A stretch of DNA of 64,000 nucleotides from Neofusicoccum parvum (taxonomy: Eukaryota > Ascomycota > Dothideomycetes > Botryosphaeriales > Botryosphaeriaceae). The stretch lies in the NCBI GenBank assembly GCA_020912385.1, contig CP087213.1:2294001-2358000 (forward strand), read 5' to 3'. The notes below the pieces were generated by a model, which searched no databases, was not told where the DNA came from, and saw nothing but the letters and a program-made list of their open reading frames with translations. This document shows positions 1-9,738 of this stretch, piece after piece. Position 1 is the first letter of the stretch. The number at the start of each line of letters is the position of its first letter. The translations under genes and the position numbers were made by a program.

Positions 1-200
1 TGTCCCACGTGTTTGGCCTGCGGAAAGCATTCGACGAGGAGGGCATCAAGTCCAACAACGAGGCCGATATTCCCGGCGGTCGCTGGCTGGCCAGCGAAGA
101 GGGTAACTTCTGGATCCTCAAGACGGTAGACGATATTGTCAATGAGATCAGCGTCGGTGAAGGAACCACGTTCGCACCTGGATTGAGGGCGAAGCTGTAG
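1..200 (+). CDS. 3' end of an unassigned gene (partial)
   Basis: An open frame enters from the left edge and stops at 198-200. About 65 residues are visible, ending in TFAPGLRAKL. The segment is charged, with an aromatic stretch (RWLASEEGNFWILK) followed by an acidic helix. I do not recognise the family. The gene ends about 105 nt from the stop codon of the converging CoA-transferase gene, so the two are tail to tail. It could be the last exon of a larger protein, because in-frame coding reaches the window edge. Confidence 0.5.
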   Translation, partial: SHVFGLRKAFDEEGIKSNNEADIPGGRWLASEEGNFWILKTVDDIVNEISVGEGTTFAPGLRAKL

Positions 201-304
201 GCAACGGCTGAGACCAGATACTTACATATTATTTCTGATCTATATCATGGCTTGCAACTCGAAAATATATCTGCTCATATACAAGTCTCTCTCATCCTCT
301 ATGT

Positions 305-2102
305 CTACTCCATCGATTTCAGGTCTTTCGCCACCGTAAACTTTGCAGCTGTTTTGCTCTTGATCTCCTCCACATCTACACCAGGGGCAATCTCGGTAAG
401 CTCCAATCCTCCGTTTACTCTATCCACTTCAAACACGCACTACAAGCAATTAGCGTTTCCCGGATCAGGAGGTAAATCCAGACTAAAGCTTACCAGATCT
501 GTAATAATGGTGCTGACAACCCGTGCGCCAGTCAACGGAAGTTTGCACTCCTGCACAATCTTTGGAGAGCCGTCCTTGGCCACGTGCTCTGTTGCGACGA
601 CGATCTTCGTGATATCAGGGTTCGACACGAGATCAATAGCTCCACCCATGCCTTTGAATGTCTTGCCAGGGATCATATAGTTGGCCAGATCTCCGGCCGC
701 GCTTACTTGCAGAGCCTACCATGCGTGTTAGCTTGTTGACTGTTAATTGTAGAAAAAATGTGAAGCTTACTCCGAGAACGGACACATCCACATGGCCGCC
801 GCGAATCATAGCAAATGACTCGGCGCTGTCGAAAGTGGAGGCACCAGGAACCACCGTGACCGTCTCCTTTCCGGCATTGATGAGATCCGGGTCAACTTCA
901 TCCTCAGTCGGATAGGGGCCCATGCCAAGAAGCCCGTTCTCTGACTGAATCCAAACGTTGACATTTGGATCCAAGAACGAAGGCGCCAGCGTGGGAATGC
1001 CAACACCCAGGTTGACATAGTACCCGCTCTTCAACTCCTTCGCAGTCCTCTTCGCGATCCTCGTCCTCTTCTCATCCATCTTCACTCCCCCACCACCCTC
1101 TTGCCTCACCTTCCGCACCTCCACCGCCTTCTCCGCCTTCGCCGGGACGATGCGATCTATAAAGATGCCCGGCAAGTGCACATTATCCGGATGAATCGTC
1201 CCCACCGGCACAATCTCCTCAGCCTCCACAATCGCCACCGTCGCCGCCTTCGCCATCATCGGCGCAAACGTCTTCGTCGTGAACCTAAACTGGCAGTTCC
1301 CCGCCTCATCCACGCGCCAGGCACGCAGGATAGCCACATCGCCCTTCAGCGCCTCCTCCAAGATATACTCCCTGCCCCCAAACGCCCTCGTCTCGCGCGC
1401 ACGCCCGTGCTCCAGCACCGCAGCCCCGCCCTCCCCCAGCCGCACAGGAATACCGCCGCTCTGCACCAACGTGTCGACGCCAGTCGCGGTGTAGAACGCA
1501 GGTATGCCCGCGCCGCCCGCGCGCAGCCGCTCGGCGATGGTGCCCTGCGGGCACAGCTCGACCGCCACGTCGCCGGCCAGGTACGCCTTCTCGAGCTGCT
1601 TGTTCGCGCCCAGGAACGACAGCACCAGCCGCGACACCTGCCCCGTGCGCGCCAGCAGCGCCAGCCCGTACTCGCCCGCGCCCGCGTTGTTGGACACGGC
1701 GGTCAGCGAGTGCAGCGACGCGCTGCCTCGCCGCGCGATCGCTTCGATCAGGGTTTCTGGGGGGCGTTAGTGTGGGGGCGTTTCTGGGGGGGAGGGGCCC
1801 GTACGCGCGACGCCGCAGACGCCGAAGCCGGCGCTGAGGAGCGTCGAGCCGCTTTGGAGGTCGGCGATGGCGGCGTCGGCGCTGGCGTATAGCTTGGAGC
1901 CGCCGCGCTTGACGGCGGGGGCTTTGGTGGGGGGTGGCCCGGCGTCTTTCTTGAAGCCTCGTCGTTGGCTGCGGGCGGGGCGGATGGTTATGGGGAGCGG
2001 TGCTGCGAGCGGTCGGGAGGATGCTAATGCGGCGCGTGGGACGGTTTGGAGGGCGGGGATGCCGCTGCGGGCGATGCGGAGGGAGCGCTGGGAGAGCGCC
2101 AT
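305..2102 (-). CDS. Succinyl-CoA:3-ketoacid CoA transferase, mitochondrial
   Basis: Transfers CoA from succinyl-CoA to acetoacetate (or another 3-ketoacid) in the mitochondrial matrix. Exons by minus-strand reading: 2102-1805, 1756-771, 715-494, 439-305, giving 546 aa. The first ~50 residues are rich in Arg, Ser and Ala with no acid, as in a mitochondrial presequence. Subunit A follows (GFGVCGVA, then [10 protein letters not shown] across intron 1), then subunit B after a linker near residue 310. The family's active-site glutamate lies in [12 protein letters not shown] (about E372). The C-terminus [14 protein letters not shown] is typical. Length matches fungal SCOT. In intron 1 the junction gives GVA-Q-TLIEA, where many homologues have E; a nearby alternative donor could change one residue. 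The ATG at 2102 is the only sensible start ahead of the presequence. Confidence 0.93.
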
Positions 2103-3125
2103 GGTTGATGGAGGAGGACTAGGAAAGGGGGATGGAGGGAGAATAGATGGGCGACGCCAGCAGGAAGTCCTGGTATCTAGGAAGATGGGTGAAGCTGGAT
2201 TGGCCCTGCGGCTCTTGGGAGATTGCTTGAGGCGCGCTGCGGCGCAATGGCGAGAAATAAGGCTCTCTTTCTCGAAACTCTGGAGGCCAATTCTGGATCC
2301 GCGACCCTCTTTTCCTCTTCCTTCTCGCTTGCCTCGGGACCGGCCGAAGGAGGCGACGTAATATCTGGAAATGTGTACGTCCGGCGGAGCTTTGGCTGCA
2401 CCGCAGGCGCCGCGGCGCAAGCTGGTGTTTGGGCTCGTCGGCGTCTACATCTGCCTCCGACACGCGTTCCCCGCATTGGCGTTTGGCTACAGAGTCGATG
2501 ACGTATGAAATTTCCTGGTCTTCTCCGCCGCATCTCCGAGCACGAGGCGGGCGTGTTGCCTGGTCTGGTCTTGGAGACCGAGTTTCGGGGCAGGGGGTGG
2601 GGTGCTATGAATCATGCTTCCCTGGATTTCTTTGGTGTTGACTCAAACTGCTTTTAAGAGTTGTGCAGCTCTGGGTTACCCACGGCGTCGCTACCCGGAG
2701 ACCTGGGGTAGATATCATCTTTTGGGAATTACCAGGTGCTCAAGCTATGCACTCCTGAATCAAGGTCTTCTAAGAGCGCTATATCTAAAGCCCCTTGGGG
2801 GCCTCATTTTTCTAACGTGCTATTGTATTCAGACTCGTGGCTCTCTCTACTGCTAGCTAATTCTTTATTGCGATCAGGCAATAACAAGAGCCGGAGGCCC
2901 AGACGTGTCTCGTTGATCGAAAATATCAACGTAGTCTTCAGCTTTACCTTCAACATTTGCAACCACCACATGAACAACCTTCAAATCCGTTCCATATCTC
3001 CACACAATTATTGTGCAATTGATCCATGCAGCAAGTCTGAGGTAATAACTACCAAACTGCGTAGGAGCTCTCTCAATCCCTTCATTCCTTCACCTCCCCA
3101 CCTCACCCAACTCCTCGCCTTCCTC
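2103..3125. other. Intergenic; 5' flank of the CoA transferase
   Basis: About 1 kb between the CoA-transferase start (2102, minus) and the last exon of the cyclase gene. GC-rich up to about 2600, then more AT-rich. I see no convincing gene, tRNA or repeat. Open frames on both strands here lack family features and overlap the presequence-coding strand. Confidence 0.5.
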
Positions 3126-4322
3126 TCAAAAGATCGCAACCGCATTCGGCGGACTCGCCACCCCACCAGGAACCTATATGTTGCACCTCTGTCAACTTCT
3201 CTCCATCTATTTTTCTCTCAACACCAGCAACGAAAAAAAAGAGAAGAAAAAAAAAAGGAGCTCCAAACCACCCACCTTCAACGGCACGCTACTAAAGAAA
3301 AAACTCCACCGCCCCACGCGCGCACACTCCGCCGCCAACCCCTCGAGGTCGAACAGCTCGCCGATGGGCATGCCCCAGCCGGCCAGCAGCCACTCGTGCA
3401 GCACGTGCGCCGGGTCGTGGTGCGGGCCCATGACCGGCCCCCGCTCGAAGCTGGGCGCGTCGCCCGCCACCGCCGCGAACCCGCTGCTCCACAGCCACCG
3501 CAGCACCTCGCGCGACGCCTCCAGCCCGACGAAGTCCGGCGAGGCCCGCGTCGCGATGGCGCGCGTGTCGGCGGCGGAGAGCGTCTTGAGCGCTGTGTCG
3601 ACGCCCGTGCGGAGCAGGAGGATGTCGCCGCGGCGGGGGGTGAGGTTTGTGGAGGCGAGGATGGCGAGGATGTCGGACAGGGGGATGGGGGTTGAGGTGA
3701 AGGGGGAGGGTGGGGTGCGGCCCTGTGCGAGGGACCAGGTGTGGTGGTCGATGAGGATGCCGCGGCCTTGGATGCCGCCGTGGGCGAGCCAGGCTGGGGA
3801 CGGGGGTTAGTTGGGTGGGTTGGAGGGGGTGGGGGGAATGTACCGTCGGTGCCGAGGACGGTGGAGGTCTGGATGGCGGGTTGCTTGTGGCCCATGTAGT
3901 AGCATTTTGCCTTTTGGTTTCCTGGTCGGGGAGTGTCAACGCGGGTGGTTGTTCGGGTGGGAGGGAGGACACGCACCGTAATGGCGGAAGCCGTCCCACT
4001 GCGAGCTGGACTGGGTGTTGAAGTGGACAATGTCGTCGTTCACGCAACGGTCTGCACCTCGCTGCCGGATCTCGTGGTGGAAGGGCTGGCGGTCGAAGCT
4101 GGGGAACGCCGGCTGGTTTAGCGGTAGGTCGAGGGAAATGCGCACGCCGGTCTGGATCTCTTTCGCTGCGGCGGCGACGGTTTCGGGGGTAAGTAAGTTC
4201 AACATGCCCAGCTCGTCCTTATCGCCGAATAGACCCCACGCGTTGCCCGGAGGTCCGTTGGGGTCCAGCGTGAGGGAGTCGAAGTCGGGCAGCTTCGGGA
4301 GGGTGGAATCGGTAAATGCCAT
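3126..4322 (-). CDS. Cyclase-family protein (kynurenine-formamidase-like fold)
   Basis: Member of the cyclase family (PF04199), metal-dependent hydrolases related to bacterial kynurenine formamidase; the substrate of the fungal group is not known to me. Exons 4322-3977, 3921-3844, 3793-3276, 3173-3126; 329 aa. The signature DDIVHFNTQSSSQWDGFRHY (about residues 96-115) matches the fungal group's metal/active-site loop. FVGLEASREVLRWLW and GDAPSFERGP are further family blocks. The end is easy to mis-call: reading through gives a Phe-rich tail encoded by a poly-purine run. However, a GTGGGT donor at 3275 and a TATAG acceptor at 3174 join PLK to VPGGVASPPNAVAIF-stop, the usual ending of these proteins. 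It faces the 2OG oxygenase across a shared promoter. No signal peptide. Confidence 0.85.
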
Positions 4323-4998
4323 GATTGCTGCAGTGTTTCTGGGCGTTGAGTAGTGGCGGCGAAGCTGGGCAGCAGTGATTTAAATGTGACGATGGTCGGG
4401 CGATGCTTCACCGAGCAAAGATGCCCCGCGGTCCCCGCACTGTGACCTCATGTGCACGGTGTGCGTTGTTGAAGACTCGACGGATACTTTTCCGACAGGA
4501 ACGCGTCTTCGCCACGCGCATGTGTAGCTTGCAGTGTGTTGAGCTCGGCGGACATGCATGCATGGAGCATTGGACAGTCCGCGCGGAGTAGCTGCCCGAC
4601 GCCAGGCTGTCGCGTCATCACGTGTGGCGACATGGTGTCTGGAGAGGCCGACGAGGGACGCAAGAGGGCTGCGGTGGTCGAGAGAGTGGGAGGGCGTTTG
4701 ACAGGGTCGGGCCCCTCGCGTACGATTGCCGTGCGGAGCTCTCGCCGGGGCCGACCAATGGCGTCCGGCGGCATCAGTGATAACCACCACTTTTGACCGC
4801 AAGCCGTCTTTTTTCAACCGTCTTGCTTTCATTGACAATGCCATGCCAGCTTTTGAAGTAGATCCAGGCGAGCTCCGACCCGGCACATCTAGGCAGCTGC
4901 ATTCTGGTCAGGCTGAGTGAGTGTATAAAAGGGCGGCATCTGGCGTCGCTGAAGAGTCCATCACATCACGTCTTCTGAAGACATCAACGGCAGCAAGC
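4323..4998. promoter_or_regulatory. Divergent promoter, cyclase / 2OG oxygenase
   Basis: A 676-nt gap between two divergently transcribed start codons. It carries a TATA-like TTTAAAT about 55 nt upstream of the cyclase ATG on the minus strand, and a clear TATA box upstream of the oxygenase. Joint regulation is an inference from the arrangement. Confidence 0.6.
4924..4930 (+). promoter_or_regulatory. TATA box of the 2OG oxygenase gene
   Basis: TATAAAA lies 75 nt upstream of the ATG at 4999. This placement argues that translation starts at 4999 and not at an upstream in-frame codon near 4921, which would lie at the TATA box itself. Confidence 0.6.
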
Positions 4999-6355
4999 AT
5001 GGCTACAGTCACAGTTGAAGCTCCGTCCACCTCCAAGCTCGAGCTGCGCACGGCATTGGGGCCCGTCTACCGCACCGTGCTCAACAAGCCTCCCAGAGAC
5101 TGCACGAACGAGGAGATCCCCATCATCGACCTCTCCCGCCTCTTCTCCGACAGCCTCGAAGACCGCAAGGATCTGGCGAAGGAGGTCTACGCCGCTGCAG
5201 TCGCCAATGGGTTTTTCTACATCAAGAACCACGGCATCCCGGACGAGACCATCGCAGCCGCCAGGGAGCAGGGCCTGAAGTAAGCTCAACCCAATTCGTG
5301 GACAACACGCCGGCAGGGCTAACCCCCACCAGCTTCTTCCACCAGCCGCCAGAGGCCAAAGCCAAAGCCTCGCTCGAGCGGTCCAAGTACTTCAACGGCT
5401 GGCGCAGCGCCTACGGCACGCGCGTCAACGTGGCCGAGTCGTGGGACACGCGCGAGTCCTTCACCTGGCGCTACCGGCCCGAGTACGACCCGTCGCCGAA
5501 GCCACCGCTGGCGCAGGTGCCGGACGAGGTCAAGCCGTTCATCCGCGGCGAGGACTTCGTCTGGGACGAGACGGCGCACCTGGCCGGGTTCAGGGAGGCC
5601 GTGCTGGCGTACTGGTCGGCGTGCATCACGCTGGCCCGCCGGCTGGTCCGCGTGTTCGCGCTGGCCCTCGACCTGCCCGAGGACTACTTCGACACCAGGA
5701 CGACGTATCCGGGCGCCGACGGCGTGCTCAACTGGTACCCGCCGTCGACCGAGGAGGAGGTCAGGAATGATGCCGTGGGGCTGGGGTCGCATACGGACTT
5801 GCAGCTGTTCACCCTCCTCTGGCAGGACCACATTGGCGGGCTTCAGGTGTTGACCAAGGAGGGGCAGTGGATCAAGGCTAAGCCGGTGGAGGGGACCATC
5901 ATCGTCAATATTGGTAAGGGCGGCGCGGTCTCGGACGGCGCGCTGGAGCTGACGTCGGTGCAGGGGACTTTCTCATGAGACTGAGCAACGACATCTTCAA
6001 GTCTAACGTCCATCGGGTGTACAACAGGTCCCGGGAGGAGCGGGTGTCGATGCCATTCTTCTTCGGTAAGCGGATGGCTGTTTTGTGCTCCGATCAGCAG
6101 CTGACAGGCGCGACAGGGCTGAACTTCAACTGCGTCGAGGGTGTCATTCCAACATGCACCAGCGCGGAGAATCCGGCCAAGTACGAGCCAATAAGCTGTG
6201 GAGATGTAAGTCTGATTCTGCAGGACTCCCACCGAGCTCCAACTGACACGGGAGACCAGTGGTGCCAGCTGCGGTTCAAGCAAGAGCGCGACGACTCGAA
6301 CAAGGTGCAGGCCGCGCGGGAAAAGGCACCCAGCGCGGTCGTGGTGCCCATGTGA
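4999..6355 (+). CDS. 2-oxoglutarate/Fe(II)-dependent oxygenase (isopenicillin-N-synthase-like)
   Basis: Soluble non-haem iron oxygenase; substrate unknown. Exons 4999-5279, 5333-5913, 5964-6065, 6117-6205, 6260-6355; 382 aa, normal for the family. The N-terminal DIOX_N part holds IPIIDLSRLF and NGFFYIKNHGIP. The C-terminal catalytic barrel has the iron ligands H247 and D249 (SHTDLQLFTLLWQD), H304 (NVHRVYN) and the 2-oxoglutarate-binding RVS (R314-S316). The conserved NWYPP precedes the first ligand. Homologues occur both in primary metabolism and in secondary-metabolite clusters. The divergent cyclase gene shares the promoter, so the two may act in one small pathway (inference). Confidence 0.9.
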
Positions 6356-6601
6356 GCATGTGAACACGGCGTCCGGTAGCAGCAAGAATGCCAGTGATTT
6401 GTAACGCGGTGGTGTTAAGGCGGGCGGCAGACCCGAGCTGCCCCGCGTTTTGTCAGTCGCTGACGCCATCTCCATCGTCCCCTCCCCTCACCTTCCCGCT
6501 GCCTCCGCGCCCTCGATAAAACACCCAACGCCCTCGCCATGCCCACCGCCCCCCGCCACCGCACGCCCTCACCGGCCCCAGAACCCCCCACCCCGTGAAC
6601 C

Positions 6602-7387
6602 ATGCCGCTCCAACCCACCGACCTCGCCACCCTGGCGCAGCAGCTCCTCGACCACGGCCCCGTCCGCACCCTGCCCACCACCAAGCGCCTGCGCATCCAA
6701 CTAGGCGGCGCCTTCGTCGCCGACACCACGCGCGGCCTCTACGTGTGGGAGCACCCACACTACCCGACGTACTACGTGCCGCTGGCCTCGCTCGCCCCGT
6801 CCTCCCACACCACCCTCCAGACGCTGCACGCCGGCCGCGCCGCGCTGCTGCGCCTGGCCGCCGGCGCGCGCTCCACCGACCGCGTGCTCGCCTTCGCGGC
6901 CGACCTGCCCGACAAGCTGAAGCCCCTGAGCGGCATGGTGCGCGTCGAGTTTGCGGCCGTGGATGCTTGGTTCGAGGAGGATGCGCCGGTGTTCGTGCAC
7001 CCGAAGGACCCGTTTAAGCGTGTTGATATTGTGCTGTCTACGCGCCCGATCCGCGTGAGTGTCGCGGGCAAGGAGGTTGCGGTTGCGCCGGCGGCGCAGC
7101 ATCTGTTCGAGACGGGGCTGCCGACGAGGTACTACTTGCCGCCAACGGCGGTCGATCCGGCGGTGTTGAGGAAGAGCGAGACGAGGACGAGGTGTCCGTA
7201 TAAGGGGGAGGCGGAGTATTATGATCTGGTGGTGGGTGAGGAGGTGTTTAAGGATGTGGTGTGGTACTACACGACGCCGACGCATGAGAGTGCGGCGGTG
7301 GCGGGGTTGTTGTGCTTTTACAATGAGAAGGTTGATATTGAGTTAGATGGGGAGATGTTGGAGAGGCCTAAGACGCATTTTGCGTGA
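6602..7387 (+). CDS. DUF427 domain protein (two tandem copies)
   Basis: Single-exon 261-aa protein of unknown role. It resembles fungal DUF427 proteins, with two related halves at about residues 25-115 and 150-250. Recognisable family blocks are VADTTRGLYVWEHPHYPTYY in the first half, and CPYKGEAEYYDL followed by DVVWYYTTP in the second. No signal peptide or membrane segment is seen; the protein is probably cytosolic. The ATG lies in a C-rich leader and the next Met would remove much of domain one, so 6602 is the natural start. Codon use is strongly GC3-biased in the first half and less so after about 7000. Confidence 0.85.
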   Translation: MPLQPTDLATLAQQLLDHGPVRTLPTTKRLRIQLGGAFVADTTRGLYVWEHPHYPTYYVPLASLAPSSHTTLQTLHAGRAALLRLAAGARSTDRVLAFAADLPDKLKPLSGMVRVEFAAVDAWFEEDAPVFVHPKDPFKRVDIVLSTRPIRVSVAGKEVAVAPAAQHLFETGLPTRYYLPPTAVDPAVLRKSETRTRCPYKGEAEYYDLVVGEEVFKDVVWYYTTPTHESAAVAGLLCFYNEKVDIELDGEMLERPKTHFA

Positions 7388-8240
7388 GACGGGACTGGAT
7401 GCTGCCGGGGGTGACAGAGATGTAATGCTTCGGGTTGAATTGCATGAGTAATAGGTCCGCCTGGCAGGAATCATTTGGTCTTGGTGGGCTGCTGCTTGCA
7501 TCAACTCGCTACGCGAATCAGAGCATTCCTTATTGGTTCTATTCAATTCCCACATATTGCCATGGAGACGAAGCCAACAGGAAAACTCCAGTCTAGATCC
7601 CGCAAGTGTCCCTTGTCCCAGGCCTCTCAGAACCCCTCAGTCCAAGATGATACATGTTGTACCTAACGGTCGACACTGAGCTGCCCAAGTTGCAGATCCG
7701 TCTACTAAGCATCCTTTCGGTAACGGTTGGGCTTCGAGATGACCTGGCGCTAGTGAACTTATTTGACATACACCCGGCATCAGACTTTGCTAAGCCTGCC
7801 GTATAGAAGACGATTGGCTTACGCCTTGCAGGCTGCGCAGCGGTCGATCACCTCCACTCGCTCTAAGTCGCTAGCTTACTCGTGGAAAATCACGTATCAT
7901 GTCAAGACGAATCTAGTCATTCCCGGTGGTTTGGAGAACCCATGAAGATGATAAACTCACAACGTTAATGATACACCTGATGTTTTCCCCGACAGATTAA
8001 TCTCCACGTAATTATATCGATCTTTACCTATCTTTTCGATCCTTTTGCAAGCACAAGCTAGCTCAAAGCTTGAGCTTGTTCAGTCGCAGGAAGCTGAACT
8101 CGTTCATCTAAGATCAGACCCCCTCATTCAAGCACATTCATCTTTGTGACTCAACATTCTCGTTGCTTTTTCAATACTCTTATCGTGCTCCATTCACTCC
8201 CACCGAAAGTTGCCACATTTTTACCTATGAGATATCCATT
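7388..8240 (+). other. Intergenic, no gene seen
   Basis: About 850 nt, less GC-rich than the flanking genes. Short open frames only, none with a family pattern. The last ~150 nt are pyrimidine-rich and may be promoter or leader of the next gene. Confidence 0.5.
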
Positions 8241-9480
8241 ATGTTTTCCAATTTCCAATGGAGGATGCGAAACGTAACACTACTACACAAACAGTGTCGA
8301 CCACGGGGACAACTTGTCGGGCAGCACGAATCAATTACTCGACTCAAGAGTCAATCGCCAGTACAGAATGCTCCGATCTACTCCGCAAACGTGGCTTATT
8401 TTTGGCTTTTAACAAAATTTCATCTTCGTAAGTGTACTTGAAGTGTCTCATTACTCTCGGCTATCGATAAAAACTGAGAGCCACCTTGTTAAAGGCGATG
8501 ATATAAAATTTCACCACGGAAGAAGGCCATACAGGAGACTCCACCGGAGATCTTTCTCCACGGCCTACACAAGCGCCCTATCTCGACACCTCCCAGACGC
8601 TGATGACGTCGAAGATTTCTACAAGCAATTCAAGCGCAAGTTCAAGACTGTGGAGACTCTCCCGGAGCATCTTCGCGGTTCACCAGACCACGCTAGTTCA
8701 TTTCACGTCTGCTCTGCCTGCTCCCAGTCCTTCGGGAGCGCCTCCGCACTAGCAAGTCACATCTGCATCAAGCATGCTTGGATCGAACCACCATACGAGG
8801 ACACGCCCATCGACACCTCTTCACAATCGTTTGAGAGCTACTTCGCATCAACAAGCAACAAGGATATCCGGAGCAAGCTACAGCGCAAGAAAAAGCCCCT
8901 CAACACCGTCTCGCAGCCCTTCCATAGCACCTCCGCACCAGCAAGCGGCAAGAATACCAAAAGCAAACCACCGCCCAAAGAAACGCCCCTCGACGCCTTC
9001 TTTCGAGCTTACGAGAAGGATTCAGGGTTCAAGTACGACCGAACGCACAGCCCCTCCGCCTCTTTCGCCGCGCTGCGCGAACACATGGGTTGGCAAAGAG
9101 GCGATCCAGAAGGATATCAAGCGCAGAAGCGATACCGCTACGCACTAATGCGGGAGCTCGAAGTCTGGTTCGGTAACGAAGATGATCTTACAAACTGGCA
9201 TGCTCTGTGCCGGGCTGTTGGAATTTTACCATTGCCTAAGACATGTAACAAGTGTCAAGATGCGTTGCGGGAGAGGCATGTCAATCTTGTAGATTTAATT
9301 GAGTGGGCACGATCGGAGGGCAAAGAAGGGCAGGAAAAGGTGAGAGTTTTTAAGAGTGTGTTGGAGTTGGCACAATACTGTAGAAAGACGGAGAAGTGGT
9401 TTCCGCTAGGGGACATATCACATGCTGGGGAAAAGGGGGATGGCAGAGTAGTTATCAGGCATTTGTTACGAAAGTTATAG
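8241..9480 (+). CDS. C2H2 zinc-finger protein, unknown function (start provisional)
   Basis: The certain part is the open frame up to the stop at 9480. It holds one C2H2 finger, CSACSQSFGSASALASHICIKH (C-x2-C-x12-H-x4-H). It also holds a C-terminal block I associate with a widespread uncharacterised fungal family: FF-x-Y...GFKYD...SFAALREHMGW...WFGNEDDLTNWHALC...GILPLPKTCNKCQ...HVNLVDLIEW. The frame has no ATG before the finger, so a 5' exon is needed. The best option is exon 8241-8427 starting MFSNFQWRMRN, then a GTAAGT donor at 8428 and an acceptor ending AAAG at 8494. This keeps frame (about 390 aa) but rests on one strong donor only. A decayed gene that has lost its start is the alternative. 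Confidence 0.5.
8722..9000 (+). repeat. Intragenic degenerate repeat, about 99 + 90 + 90 nt
   Basis: Three successive segments starting at 8722, 8821 and 8911 align in the reading frame of the zinc-finger protein. They begin SQSFGSASALAS, SQSFESYFASTS and SQPFHSTSAPAS and run on to TPIDT, KPLNT and TPLDA. The first copy contains the second half of the C2H2 finger; the later two have lost the zinc ligands. Confidence 0.6.
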
Positions 9481-9738
9481 ACATAGTAATAGGAAGAGGC
9501 ATTTGCTGAGAGGGACTATGCAACATCAGTTGACACAGCGGCTGTTGAGAGACCGTGATATAAGTTTATAGCATACAAACACAAAGCCATCCTCTTATGT
9601 TTTAAGGCTAGCGAACCAAATTTAGTCTATGCCGAGCTAGGAAGGACGCTGTAAAATGGTGCTCAGAGTGGATCATTAAAGATTGTTCTTGAATTGGCTA
9701 ATACAGGGAAACCCCAAGCATTACTTGGTACAGACGTC

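Noticed and set aside
1101..1892. Arg/His-rich open frame opposite the CoA transferase
   Set aside because: Shadow frame of the GC-rich coding strand.
3207..3275. Phe-rich C-terminus of the cyclase
   Set aside because: Product of reading through an intron; the spliced ending matches the family.
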